From Neonectria sp. B-13 (lineage: Eukaryota > Ascomycota > Sordariomycetes > Hypocreales > Nectriaceae): 64,000 nucleotides of DNA. The translations under genes were made by a program, and so were the position numbers. A model generated the notes under the pieces. It was not told the origin of the DNA. It was given only the letters and a program-made list of their open reading frames with translations, and ran no database searches. This document shows, piece by piece, positions 1 through 11,338 of this stretch (position 1 is the stretch's first letter; each line of letters starts with the position of its first letter). The stretch is from the NCBI GenBank assembly GCA_002682825.1, contig NOKP01000023.1:744001-808000 (forward strand). The letters run 5' to 3'.

Positions 1-3000
1 CCAGCTCTGCCCACTGGGCCTGTTTCCCATTCCCGGCAGACCTCTATTGTTTCCCAGGTCATCCCATCCAAGGTTGCTACTCGGGGCAATAGGTCTCACA
101 TTCAGCGTGACGTTGTCCCCCTGGATCTTCCTGAGCTAGGCTTGCTTGGAAGTGGCTCCCCTAAGGAGTATTTGACCGCCGGTCCTGTTATCAGCTCGGG
201 CAGCCAAAAGATCAAATGTTCAGTTTCACTAGAGACTCCCGATGAAATTAGTTTCTCTGAACCGCTGCCACGCTCTTCTTGCGATCCTCCCACTCTTGAT
301 CAGGGCATAATGGACGGTTCTTCCGATACCATATCATCCGAAGAGGACCACCTGGCAGGGTCAAGTCATCAACAAGACTCCTCCCAAGATGCTAATCTGG
401 AACCTCAAGCTCCGACCACCAGTCGCCCAAGAGATTTAGCCGAGTTGAGCAAGTCTCCTCCAAGACCTGTTCCTCGTGACAGTGAGTTACCAAATTACAC
501 TATTGTGTGAGGTTTACTAAAAACGTCAAGCAGGACAACGTCTAGACGACCTGAAACTACCACTGCCACACGGGCCACATGTCCTCCAACCTGAACACAG
601 CGACCAGCCCTCCAGCGTTTGTGGCGACTTGGAAAGGCCAGCTGCTCAAACTCTAAGATCTTCTCAGCGTCGATCCCGTGAGGCTAAGGATCGAATCCCC
701 AGTCGCCCAATTCGGACTCCTCGCCAACAGGGAGAAACGCCCAAAGATCACCACCGTTCCCAATCAAGAGCCAGCAACATCTCTAAAAAGCGGTCTTCCG
801 TTGAAAATCATCGGAATCGGGTTGACCCCGAACGTAAGAAAGAGGTCATGCATCATGTGGCACAATACTGGAATGAGTGTATGCGACTTTCAGAAGAGGA
901 GCGGCAGGAAGCAACCTGGGAAATCGAAAAACTTCAATCCGAAATCAGTCGGCGGGAAGAAGACCTGAACAAGTCATGTGGCCTCTTATCCGAGAAAGAA
1001 AATGAGATCAAAGATGCCCTGGAATGTTGTCAGAAGTTGGAGGACAAAGAACATCAGGCTACGGACGAGAACCGGCGACTAAGCGGCGAGATTGAGACAT
1101 TAAAAGATGAGCTAGGCAAGTCCAAGAAGGACGGAGTCGAACTCAAAGCCAAGTACCACGCCTATCGAGAAAAGTTGAACGAAGCAATTGCAGAGCAACA
1201 GGCACTCTTTACGCGCTCCCAGAAGTTCTACAAGCAAGCCAAAAAGGAGCTTGAGAAAGAAAGGAACAAGCGCACCACGGACACAAACGCGATCGACGAC
1301 GCCATTGAAGCTAGTCGCAAGAAACGCGAAGAGCTGAAGAGCTGCCTTGAGGAGCTTCGTACACAGACAGAACAAGAGGGTCGCAAGAGTAAGTACCCAG
1401 GTCAACCTCCTAATTAACGCGTGTCCGCTAATGGTCATGGCAGAGGATGAGCTTGTGTCAGAACTGGAGAAGAAACTGAAGGAACAAGAGGCAGAACTCA
1501 CCCGTGAGCGAGATTCGGCAATCGAGCTACGCCAGCGGGTTGAGGAGCATGGGAAGGTTCAGCAAACGGTGGCAAGGGTGGCATCCCAAGTTCAGGCGTT
1601 ACTCGAAAGTAGCACCAATTCAGACGCAAACGAACAGAAGCGAACAGAGGCCACCAGCCAGCTGTCTTCAAAGTAGGTTTCGGTCGACCATTACCCTGCG
1701 AATACTAACTTTCGAAAGGCTTGATCACATCCTAGAGCATCTGAACTCGTCCGCGAACAGTGCAGTAACTCCTGCAGCTATTGAGCCAATGATTGAACGA
1801 CTGGAAAGGAAAATCATTTCCAGGTATAAGAACCTTGCTCCGCTGAGAAGAGCACTGCTAACATGCCAACCAGAATTTTGCCAGCCGTCCTTACTATCAT
1901 CTCCGGACAAACCCAGGCTGAAGAGTCATTTGTTAAGTTGAGGGGCGACGTCTTGGCCCGGCTCGCGCAAATTCAGAGCGACATGATCCTTGGAGATGAG
2001 AGGCGTTCTCAGTATGAACAGAGTGATGAAACAACTGGTCGGGACGTTATTGACCTGCTTGTTCGGATTGATACTCGAACAGTCAACGCCGAGAAGACAT
2101 ACAAGCAGACGGAGCGTCAATTCGTCGATTGGACCCACAGTGAGACTCGTCTACGCGAGAGCTTCGAAACATCTCTTCGAGACCAAATCACTCAACAGCT
2201 CAGAGATCGAGAATATGTTCTCGGTGAGCTAGAGCAAAAGTTGCAATCGGTGGTCGACGATTACAAAAACAAGATCGAAACGATGAAGGATCTCATCCTT
2301 CAGAGTGACGACGAGGCCAAGAAGCACTTGCAAGACGCTATCGATGCAATTCGATACACTCTTGAGAATGGGTTCAAAGAGGAGAGCGCCAGATCTGAAC
2401 GACAAGTATCACAGTCCGAGGGCATCCGAGCTGCACTGGAGATTTATCTCAAAGAAGTCAAGGAAGAACTGACTGTACCCTCAGACAGTGATACTACCTC
2501 TGGAACGCTCCGCCACAAGCTAGAGGAGGAGCAGCAAACAGTCATAGAACTCCGACAAAGACTTTCCCAGCTTGAAGGTGAAGCAAAAACAAGCAAGAAA
2601 ATTCATGAAAGATGGCAACAGGACATTGAAGCCATTGGCATGATGAGAGCCCAGCTGAAGGATATGAGAGAGCGAGTGCCTGAAATGAAGAGTCTGGAAG
2701 CGAAGTTCCAAAACATGGCTCAGATCAGTAAAGTGATGGATTCAACCGCCAAGTACCTGATGGCAGAACGCTCTTGGGTCAGCCAGCAGCTCCGAGTCAA
2801 AGCAAAGTTGGAGGATCCAAGTATTGATATGGACGAGAAGCGACAGGAATCCCAAGCGGAAGACTCGGAAGGGGGGGTTATTACATCCAATCCCCAGTTG
2901 ATGGTCACAAACTCTGAAGCGAGTTTAGCAAAGTCGAACTCGACCACGGGCATTTCCTCGCAGGACGAAAGTATGAGTCGCAAGGTGGTTGTCTACAGTC

Positions 3001-3521
3001 CAAGGGGAGACGCCATTTCACCTTCGCCACCACCATCCATTGAGCAAGAGCAGCTGCGTCGACGGGAAGCTGCCATACCGCGTTCAATTTTGAGGGCAGC
3101 TTCATCATCGCAGGACACGACGCAAGAGTCGCTCCCAAGGATCCCACCAAATCACAGTCAATACAACAGGCCTGTCACGGGAAAAGTCAGTTCAGCTACT
3201 GCTAGCGCAAAGCAAGGAATGATTGATCAAATCCGGTTCGGGCTTGTTCAAGAAAAGCCAGGGCAGAAGAGTTGGGACTTGACAACGGTTGCCGATTTTG
3301 AGAGAGACATTAAACCTGGTCAAAATAGGGGAGGCGTGGAGAAGAAGCACTTGTTGACCTCGACTGAACAAGTTGAGGGCTCGGGCACCAAAAAGGTCAA
3401 GACAGAAAGCGGGTGGTCTAAGACGAAGGCAGGTTTACAAGATCACCAGCGACGTCCCAAGCCGGCCAAGAAACCGCATATTCTGAAGACTTATTCACGC
3501 AAGCAAATCAACGAAGAGTGA
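1..3521 (+). CDS. large coiled-coil protein, 5' end outside the window
   Basis: Exons 1-481, 534-1388, 1444-1672, 1719-1823 and 1874-3521 join in one frame (1,105 residues visible plus TGA). The four introns are 46-55 bp; three have clear branch points (TTACTAA, GCTAAT, TACTAAC) and the fourth a GCTAACA. The first exon is already open at base 1, so the true start lies upstream. The first ~200 visible residues are low-complexity and rich in Ser and Pro. A long Glu/Lys/Gln/Leu-rich stretch follows, with heptad spacing typical of coiled coil (about 200 to 830). The tail is Ser/Thr/Pro-rich and ends very basic. I see no catalytic motif. The architecture resembles filament, spindle-pole or chromosome scaffold proteins, but I do not recognise the family. 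Existence of the gene is secure; function is unknown. Confidence 0.78.
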
Positions 3522-4016
3522 GTTGTCGATACATACAGCAGGTTCACGGGACTATGGAACAGAGACACCAGAGGATGAGAAGCACAGACTACGGCGGTTG
3601 GTCGTGATCCTCGAAATGAAGACATTTGACCTGCCGCAGCTTGTGGGTGCAAGGGATTTTGAAGCGATGTACTCGGGGAGGAATCAATGATTTGCTTGAC
3701 GCCAATGCGTGTCTATTTCAAGCTTATTTATTAGTCAACGGTTCAACAGACAGCTTGCTATGCACTTTCGCGAAAATAAAATGGCTGCGACCAGATCATG
3801 AGGGTGTATTGTGTATTGTGTGTGTTGTACATGTACATTCATATTGCGCAGCGCGCAGACGTCCTGGGCCGAAACTCCAACAATGCTCGTCGTATAGTGT
3901 TACAAGGGTGTGAATATCGCAGTGAAGGGTCGGAGCTCCTGTGATCTATCCATATGTCCATTCCAGCCAGGTTTTCTAGATGATTCGAATCGTCGTCATG
4001 CCGAGGTGGGCAGGTA
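3522..4016. other. convergent 3' intergenic region
   Basis: The region lies between the 3' ends of the coiled-coil gene (plus) and the bL33m gene (minus). It holds a GT-rich patch near 3809-3833 and no convincing reading frame; it is probably two facing 3' UTRs. Confidence 0.6.
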
Positions 4017-4327
4017 TCATTTCGTCCTCTTTTTGGTCTCCAGGAACAACACCTTCTTACGCACTGCAACGGGGAATCGGGTCAGTCAAAGAGGGGGGTG
4101 TTGGGGCACTCGAACAGGAGGCTCGTACCGATTGGGTCGTATTTCATCATGCCCATCATGGCGGAGGTTCTGGGACGCTTGAAAGTGTAGAAGAAGCCCG
4201 TCATGGCCATGGAGATGAGGCGCACATGGATCAGACGCGCTTTAGCTGTAGGACACGAATTGGGTCAGAAAATGGTGCGCAGGCGACGGGCTGTCAAATA
4301 TGGGGCTAGCTTACCCTTCTTAGCCAT
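4017..4327 (-). CDS. MRPL39: mitochondrial large-subunit ribosomal protein bL33m (58 aa)
   Basis: Minus-strand exons 4327-4315, 4245-4129 and 4063-4017 join to 177 nt (58 residues plus TGA). Introns of 69 and 65 bp have GTAAGC/GTACGA donors and CTGAC branch points. The protein is very basic and carries the bL33 signature: a [11 protein letters not shown] start, a central FYTFKRPR, then [19 protein letters not shown], matching yeast Mrpl39 in its KYDP-V---VLF-E-KKR core. bL33 is a small protein of the mitoribosome large subunit. It has no separate presequence, as is usual for this family. Because every exon is short, an ordinary ORF scan misses it. The product call is firm. Confidence 0.88.
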
Positions 4328-5480
4328 GTTGGGCAATTGTGTATAGAAGTTGGGTCAACGGCTCGAGTCGCGAGATGGTGCATGTGGTGTTGCGTGGGAA
4401 ATTTCCGGCTGTGAGGTTGACGGGAATTCGGCGAAACGTAGCCCCGGACTTCTGAGCGGCAAGGTTGGCCAGAGAGAGAAGCTCGACTACTAGTAGGTGG
4501 AACTGATTGGCCAATGGGAAGAAATACAGTCAGCAGCGAGGGGAGCTTTATCACGATAGGGAATAGAGAGATACGTATTCGTACATAGCACATAGATCTG
4601 CGCAAGGGAGCTACCCCAACAAGCAAAATGCAAGACGGCAGACGACATTTCGGCTGGTTCGATTCGAGGGTCCAACCTCCGTAGTCGACGGCAGGACCCG
4701 GCATTTCCCATTCCCGGGCCTGCATCGGAGGCACATCCATGGATGATGATGGCGGTGACCTACGCAGTTTAGTTGCCCTTGTCCGCGGGAAGCGATATAA
4801 AGATTACTCCGGCACCTCTATCGCTTTCTACCGACGGCTCTCCGATTTACTGAACCGCATGCTCCCGACGTGCTGTGCTGTACCAATTACTGTGTGACCA
4901 CTGGCCGGCAACGACGCACCACGTTCTCGATCCTTTCTGCATCTACCGTGATTCCGCGCTGCGCCGGGCCCCGTCGTTTTTCTTTTCTTTTTTGTTTCTT
5001 TCCTCACCCTCTCAGGCTCTTGTCCCCACCCGCCCCTCTCGGTCTTATCAGTTTGGGTCGTAGGGTGGTGACGATCAATTCTCGACATCCCGTCTTGTTA
5101 CCTGTTACCTTATACCTGGCAAAGCGGCGTTCAGACAGACTATACACACTACGGACAGTAGTTCCGACGCCAAACCTCCCCAACAACCCCCACGACCACA
5201 CGTTGAATTGACGTCTCCGCTTGGGACCAAATTTCCAGTCAGAAGCCTCTTTCTTGCTCACCAGATCTCTCTTCTCCCCCTTGTCTTTTTATATATTTTA
5301 TGAGTCAGGGACGGGCGAGCTTTTAGGTTTACCTTTCCTCCCCAGTCTAGCAGCTCTGAGTCGCAACGGAGAGAAAGCAGAAAACCATACGATCGCCCAA
5401 CCCGCATTTCAACCCACCACTCTCGTTGGCTCGCTTCGCCTTACGAATACATCAAGCGACAAGTCGACAATTAGCACAAG
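4328..5480. promoter_or_regulatory. divergent upstream region of bL33m and the next plus-strand transcript
   Basis: No convincing coding sequence is present. Pyrimidine-rich tracts lie at 4973-5040 and 5240-5300, a pattern common just upstream of fungal transcription starts, and they precede the presequence-like exon at 5481. It probably holds divergent promoters and a 5' UTR. This is inference from layout and composition. Confidence 0.4.
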
Positions 5481-5658
5481 ATGTTGGCGAGTCGCAGCCG
5501 CAACCCCGCATCAGCAGCCGCCCTCGGCCAGGCGGCGCGAGGCCAACCGTCTTCGAGATGCTCAGTCCCCAGGGCAATGCCGGCGGGCAAGGCCATCCAC
5601 GGCCGGCGATGGACAAGTAATTGGCGCCCCACCGGAGCAGTCGGAGGCACCATGACTG
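5481..5658 (+). other. candidate alternative first coding exon encoding a mitochondrial presequence
   Basis: ATG at 5481 opens 59 codons with no Asp or Glu and many Arg, Ala and Ser residues (MLASRSRNPASAAALGQAAR at the start), which is what a matrix-targeting presequence looks like. A good donor (GTACGTAA) follows base 5658, leaving phase 1. The acceptor ending at 7487 (GCTAAC branch point, then TTTTTAG) is in matching phase. It leads through 42 more acid-free codons, passing ARG-ARG-like RHRNFTQTA, straight into the alanine aminotransferase ATG at 7616. If spliced this way the intron is 1,829 bp, very long for a filamentous fungus. Alternatively this is the first exon of another, lost gene. 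Splicing is inferred, not shown. Confidence 0.5.
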
Positions 5659-7487
5659 GTACGTAACACGGTTGTTTGAAGCAGAGGGCATGTGACTCTT
5701 GTGATTTGGTCGCGTTTGTGGTGGTGGTGGTAGTGGTGGTAGTGGTCGGGGAGACGATGAAATACCGGTCGGTTCACGCCTCCTGCACCAACACCACCAC
5801 CACCTCCACCTCCACTACTTCGGCTGCGATACGACACGCTCCATCTGTATGTCCGGGCCGGTCCCGAGACGGCGGGAGATGTGGCGGAGAGCGAGAGCGT
5901 CAACCAGCGAGCATCAAGCCCGAGAGAGTCAAGCCCGAGGGAGTCAAGCCCCGAGATATGGACCGTCGCACCGCCTCCGCACCGCAAGATCTCGCACACG
6001 CGCAAAGGCTATCGATTGGATCTCTTTGGGTTGCCACGCTGCACTTCTGCATTTTCTGCACGCTGCAATCTGCAATCTGCACATGGCCCATCTTCTTCTA
6101 CCTAGCCTGTGCGCTTGGTCCCCCATCCCCATTGCACATGGCCCATTCCCCTCTTCCCTTTCAGCCGCGTTTTTTTTTTTTGGCTCTCACTCACCCGAAG
6201 TTTTGGATGCATGAGGGGCATCCGCATCCGCATTTCGTCCCGTCGAAAGCCGGACATGCAGTTGCATGCGTTGGCCAGGCGCCGGGCATCGGGTGAGGCC
6301 GACGGACGATGAAGATGACGGATGCAAGCCCGGGTTTGTTTTTGGGGCCAGTTTTTTGCTTCGCCCAGCGCAGCAACTGAACTGTCTTTTGGGGTTTCTT
6401 TCGTTCGTTGGCTAGGATCAACCCATTTCACTCCCACGCCCTCTACCTCACGTTACCCGTCCCCCCCGGTGCACTGACACTGGCCACAAGGGGAAAGTGA
6501 TGACAGGCATATTTCTATTCCTCATACCTCATCGTCATCATCACGACCTTGCCCCTGTACATGGTTTTGGTCCTCTTTTCCGGGGATCCGGACCCGGGCA
6601 TCGTCTGTTGTTTACCCCCCCGGTGTCCCACGTCTCGTTGCCCCATGTCCGTCGGTCCCTCCATCACACATCCCACATCCCACATCACACATCCCTGTTC
6701 CCCCATGCCATACCCACACAGCGAGGCTGCTCCGCGGTGACGACCCTGAGTCCCTGACCGGCCTTCCCTGTACGTACGGAGGCGCTGGATGGGGGACGGG
6801 GAACGAGGGACCGCGACGAGGCCGCTACGTGGTCGATGCGGAACTGCGCCTTTTGAGTCGGAGCACATCGTCACGCCTCGTCCTCTCGCTGCCTCGTCTG
6901 GCGTCAGGCGGTCACGACCAAAATGCGCTGATTTTTGTCGTCTGTCTGGAGCACTCTAGCACCACTGCAGCCCACCCGGGTCTCCATCCGACCTGCGGAC
7001 TGCGACGCCGGGCCTAGGTATTTCTTTGCCTGGATCGAGGTTGTCGCGTTTGCGCGTCTACTACATAGTCGACTCTGCTCCCCCTTCATTTCCTCGTCCT
7101 CCTCCTTCTCCCTCTCTTATACTCTTGCTTCTCTCTTCCATCATCGGGTTCCTAAGTATTCCACTTACAGCCCCTTCGATCGAGTGAACAAACAAGCCTC
7201 TCCCATCAAGTGTGTTCCCCCTTCCTGCCCTCTTCCTAATTCTCCCGAATCCATGCCCCACGCTCAGCGCGTCTCCATCTACGCCTCTGTTATCTCTGAT
7301 GACTCTGGCTGTATCCCTTTGCGCCAGCCTCCGTGACTCGCTCTCTCTCTCTCTCTCCTATGTATACCCGAACAAGCTCGGAGCTATCTTGGTGGCCCGA
7401 GTCTAGTTTCGGTCTTTAGTCATTGCTTGTCCTTCGCAGCGCTAGATGATTCCGTTGCTAACTCGTCCTGTTCGCCCTGCTTTTTAG
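5659..7487. other. gene-poor stretch, possible long first intron and internal promoter of ALT
   Basis: No reading frame here looks coding. It contains a GGT-rich run (about 5718-5750) followed by an ACC-rich run (about 5786-5818), three 15-nt tandem units at 5910-5955, a poly-T run near 6170-6181 and a (CT)n run at 7340-7358. The CT-rich block at 7080-7140, and a possible GTGTGT donor near 7209, fit a second promoter with a short 5' UTR intron ending at 7487 for a cytosolic ALT transcript. Confidence 0.4.
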
Positions 7488-7615
7488 GTACCCCTCGTAC
7501 TTTTATTACCACTGTTACCCCGCGACCCTGTCTGCCCGCGTCGTTGGCTACCCCGCCAAAAACTTCTATTCTCTCCTTGCAACCCCGCCATCGCAACTTC
7601 ACCCAAACCGCCAAC

Positions 7616-9189
7616 ATGGCTCGATTGACCGCCGACAACATCAACCAGCACGTTGTTGCTGCCAAGTACGCCGTCCGTGGCGAGCTTGCCGTCAAGTCTG
7701 AGGAGTACCGCGCCAAGATCGCCAAGGGCGAGGCCGACGACCTCCCCTTCAAGCAGGTCATCTCCGCCAACATCGGCAACCCCCAACAGCTCGACCAGAA
7801 GCCCATCACCTTCTTCCGCCAGGTCGCCAGTCTGCTTGAGAACCCCCAGCTGCTCGAGAAGGAGGATACCCTCATCAACGCCCTCGGCTACAACACCGAC
7901 GTGATCGAGCGCGCCAAGTTCCTCCTCAGCAAGATCGGCTCTGTCGGTGCCTACAGCGCCAGCACCGGTGTCCCTGCCATTCGCGACAGCGTCGCCCAGT
8001 TCCTTGAGCGTGAGTCCTGTTCCCTGCGCTATTTCCTCCCCGCTCTGCGCCCATTGTCTGCCCATTGAGCCTGTTGCGCCCCTTTTTTTCGTCCCCTTGA
8101 CTTGCTCCACCATAGCTAACCGATGACTCTCACACAGGCCGCGATGGCTTCCCTGCGGATCCCTCCAAGATCTACCTCTCCGCCGGTGCCTCGTCCGGTG
8201 TGAACACTCTCCTCCACATCATCTGCGCCGCCCCCAACACCGGCATCCTCGTTCCCATCCCTCAATACCCTCTCTACACTGCCACCCTCGCCCTCATCAA
8301 CGCCACCTGCGTTCCCTACCTCCTCGACGAGGCTAAGAACTGGGGCACCGACCTCGACACCATCCGCGCTTCATACGAGAAGGCCAAGGCCGACGGCATT
8401 GACGTCCGATGCATCGTCATCATCAACCCCGGCAACCCCACCGGTGCCTCTCTCCCCGAGGAGGACATCCGCGCCGTCCTTGACTTCGCCGCCCAGGAGA
8501 ACCTGGTCGTCATGGCCGACGAGGTCTACCAGACCAACGTCTTTGTTGGCAAGTTCCACAGCTTCAAGGCCGTTCTCCGCCGCATGCAGCAGGATAGCCC
8601 CGGCAAGTACGACGGCGTCGAGCTCGCCTCCCTACACAGCGTGTCCAAGGGCATGGTTGGCGAGTGCGGCCACCGTGGCGGCTACTTCGAGCTCGTCGGC
8701 TTCAATGCCGAGGTCGAGGCCAACATCTACAAGTTCGTCTCCATCATGCTCTGCGCCCCTGTCATCGGCCAGTGCCTCGTCGAGCTCATGGTCAACCCCC
8801 CCAAGGAGGGTGAGCCTTCGTACGAGCTGTACCAGAAGGAGTACAACGGCATCTTCAACGGCCTTCGCGAGCGCGCCAACGCTCTTCACAAGGCCTTTGC
8901 CCAGATGGAGGGTGTCGAGTGCGCCGAGCCCCAGGGTTCCATGTACCTCTTCCCCACCATCAAGCTCCCCGCGAAGGCAGCTGAAGCCGCCGCCGCCGAG
9001 GGCCGCTCCGCCGATGAGTTCTACTGCATGCGCCTCCTCGAGGCCACCGGCATCTGCGTCGTCCCCGGCTCCGGCTTCGGTCAGAAGGAGGGCACCCTGC
9101 ACTTCCGCACCACTTTCCTGGCCCCCGGCACCGAGTGGGTCGGCAACATCATCAAGTTCCACCAGGAGTTCCTTGAGAAGTACCAATAA
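7616..9189 (+). CDS. alanine aminotransferase (class I PLP transaminase)
   Basis: Exons 7616-8009 and 8138-9189 (128 bp intron, GTGAGT donor, GCTAACC branch point) give 481 residues, the usual length. It catalyses alanine + 2-oxoglutarate to pyruvate + glutamate. Visible family marks are the SANIGNPQQLDQKPITFFRQ block near residue 48, YSASTGVPAIRD, SAGASSGV, the cofactor-binding NPGNPTGASL, and SVSKGMVGECGHRGGY, whose Lys (about residue 302) should form the Schiff base with pyridoxal phosphate. Strong codon bias toward C in third positions suggests high expression. This ATG gives a cytosolic form; an acid-free open frame extends in phase upstream to 7488 and may connect to the presequence exon at 5481, giving a mitochondrial form. 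Confidence 0.95.
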
Positions 9190-9767
9190 ACGCCTTGAAG
9201 ACGGCCTCTCTAGGATACTTGTTGGCAAAATGAAAAGGACCAGCAAGAGAAGGAAACTTGCAGGTGGCAGACGGTTCTGTCGCAAGAATAAATGTAAACA
9301 AAGCTGGAATGGATAAGCGTTGGTTCAGAATAGAAAGTCAATTGCGAATCTTACATCCCTAAGATTAAAGACCAATACGTACCTTGGATACACCGTTGCG
9401 ATTTTCGATGTGCTTTTTGTATTTTAAAGAACCCTTAACCAATGTCTTCCGATGTAACCTCTTCCTTACGCTGACACATATGCGGTACACTTTTTTTCGA
9501 TCGACATGTTCACGAGGTTGAGTATCCAGCCAGCTAGGGACATGGCACCACTTTCGTTGTTCCGGGACCCAGCCAATCTATTATCGCACTGGCCTGTCTA
9601 ACCTGTATCATACAGCCGAGTGAGTAGGTAAAGCATTGACACATATCGCTCTCCCTCTCCCGTCCCCCATTCTATCCACCATTCCACTCCAAGCGGAATT
9701 GCCAAAAGAGTTCTCTTCATTTGGGACCCTAACACTACCTCCCTTAGCTAGCTGAATCCCAGTCCAC
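9190..9767. other. convergent 3' region between ALT and RPN7
   Basis: It lies between two gene ends facing each other. Composition is AT-richer with short T runs. No gene is seen; it is probably 3' UTR and polyadenylation sequence. Confidence 0.6.
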
Positions 9768-11338
9768 CTATGCCCTCTCGCTACCTCTCAACCTCACAGC
9801 CTGGCCATACTTTTGCAACTTGGTGATGAGCTGATCTCCCTGGCGGACAACATCCTGGTACTGCTTATTCTTGTCATCGGGTCGGTTGGTCTCGATGACG
9901 CCCTTGCCGGTGACGCGGTCAATGGTGCAGGGGATGCGGCCAGCGGCGATAAAGCGAGCGAGGTCACTGGAGAAAGTAGTCAGTTTAATCTATTCGTGAT
10001 CGAGAACAGGAACAAGGAAGAGCTTACCGATCGAGGAAGTCGACAGTGACACCGAAGTCGTTGGCCATGCTCTCCAGGCCAACAACGCGGTAGCTCTGCA
10101 GGAGTTGCTGGTAGGCGCGGAGGCGCAGCTCACGGATGAGCCAGCTCTTGTGCTCGTGCAAGTAGCGGTCTTGGTTGAGGAATTGCTCCTCGACATCGGC
10201 GAGCGACTGGAAGAATGTCTTGTAGTTGCCGTTGTAAAGACTGCTCACAAGAAGGGCGAGGGGGCTGAAGTCAATGGCAAGCTCAGCCTCGGGTTGATCG
10301 CTACCGGTACCGAGAGTCGTCAGGTTGACAACAGCAGTAGCGGCCTTGGGTGCCGTAACAGCTTCGGTTCCGGGGCCCGCGCTGAGGGCACCGCTGAGGG
10401 CGAGGAGCTTGTCCTCACCGTCACCAAGGATGGCCTTAATCTCAGGTGCATCGACGACTTTAGACTTGAAGTCAACACGCTTGAGGGATACGGAACCAGC
10501 GAGCACGGAGTAGACGACAAGGTTAGAGTAGGTACAGAGTTCGTAGCTGGTGAAGGTGGAGAGGGAGTCGAGCAGCAACGGGGCGGCGAGGTTGTGGGAG
10601 CGGAGGGTGAGCAGGTGAAGGCCTTCGTAGGCCTTGAGGCGGTTGCGGCGGTCCCAATCGCCACCAGTCTCGACGAGCGTCTTGGCCCGCTCGACGTGCT
10701 TCTTCACGAGGGGCTTGTCACCGTAAAAGAGACCCATGCGTATTATGGCGAGGACAAGATCGATCTTGGCACCGAGGATGCCCGTCTTATCGAAGACGCT
10801 CTCGTAGGCGGCAATGGCCTTGTCCTGTGTAGATTGTTAGCAACCCAATGTGAAATGACGACGGGGTAAGGGAACATGCCTTGTCGCCCACTCTGGCCCA
10901 GAACTCTGCGCGCTTGCCCTTGGCAGCAATGATCTCTGTGTCACCAGCCTGCTCCTCTGCATCATCCTCCTCCTTCTTGAACTCCTCTAGCTCGCGGTCG
11001 TTGTCCTCCTTCAGCTTGTTGTAGAGGCCCTCGTCCCAAGGTAGGTTGACGGTGGTAGCAGTGGGCTTAGTAGCGATCATGCCAACGAGGCTCGACTTTC
11101 GGGACAGAGGCTTGCCGGGAGCGGAGGCGCCGCCCTCGCCGATGGTGTTGAGGATGCCGTCGATAGGATGGGCGAGGTAGCGGTAGAATGGGGCCATCTT
11201 TTCCTGGGCGATTGCATCTTGCAGGGCCTTGACGGCAGCCTGTTGGGTGGTTTTCGAGGCATAGGAGTTTGTGAGGGCGAAGACGTGCTGGGAGAGAGGC
11301 AGCAGGGGCCATTTCGCGTACTGGGGATCGGAGCCCAT
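9768..11338 (-). CDS. RPN7: 26S proteasome regulatory lid subunit Rpn7 (PSMD6)
   Basis: Minus-strand exons 11338-10880, 10824-10028 and 9966-9768 give 484 residues. Rpn7 is a PCI-domain subunit of the 19S lid needed for lid assembly. Recognisable blocks are PFYRYLAHPIDGILN, GDWDRRNRLKAYEGLHLL, TFTSYELCTYSNLVVYSV, FFQSLADVEEQFL, LRLRAYQQLLQSYRVVGLESMA and the C-terminal DLARFIAAGRIPCTIDR---G-IETNRPD of the PCI winged helix. The first intron (10825-10879) must start with GC, not GT: the AAG/GCATGT junction gives GDKDKAIAAYESVFDK, which aligns without gap to human GDKEGALTAYRKTYDK. The second intron (9967-10027) is canonical. A Glu-rich linker lies near residue 115-140. Confidence 0.95.

Noticed and set aside
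4645..4670. GGTTCGATTCG resembling a tRNA B box
   Set aside because: No cloverleaf can be drawn around it; the flanks lack acceptor pairing.
5676..6296. A 206-codon plus-strand frame with poly-Val and poly-Thr
   Set aside because: The runs are translations of GGT/ACC simple repeats; nothing else in it looks like protein.
7484..8113. A 209-codon minus-strand frame over the ALT gene
   Set aside because: It is an antisense shadow created by the strong third-position C bias of ALT.
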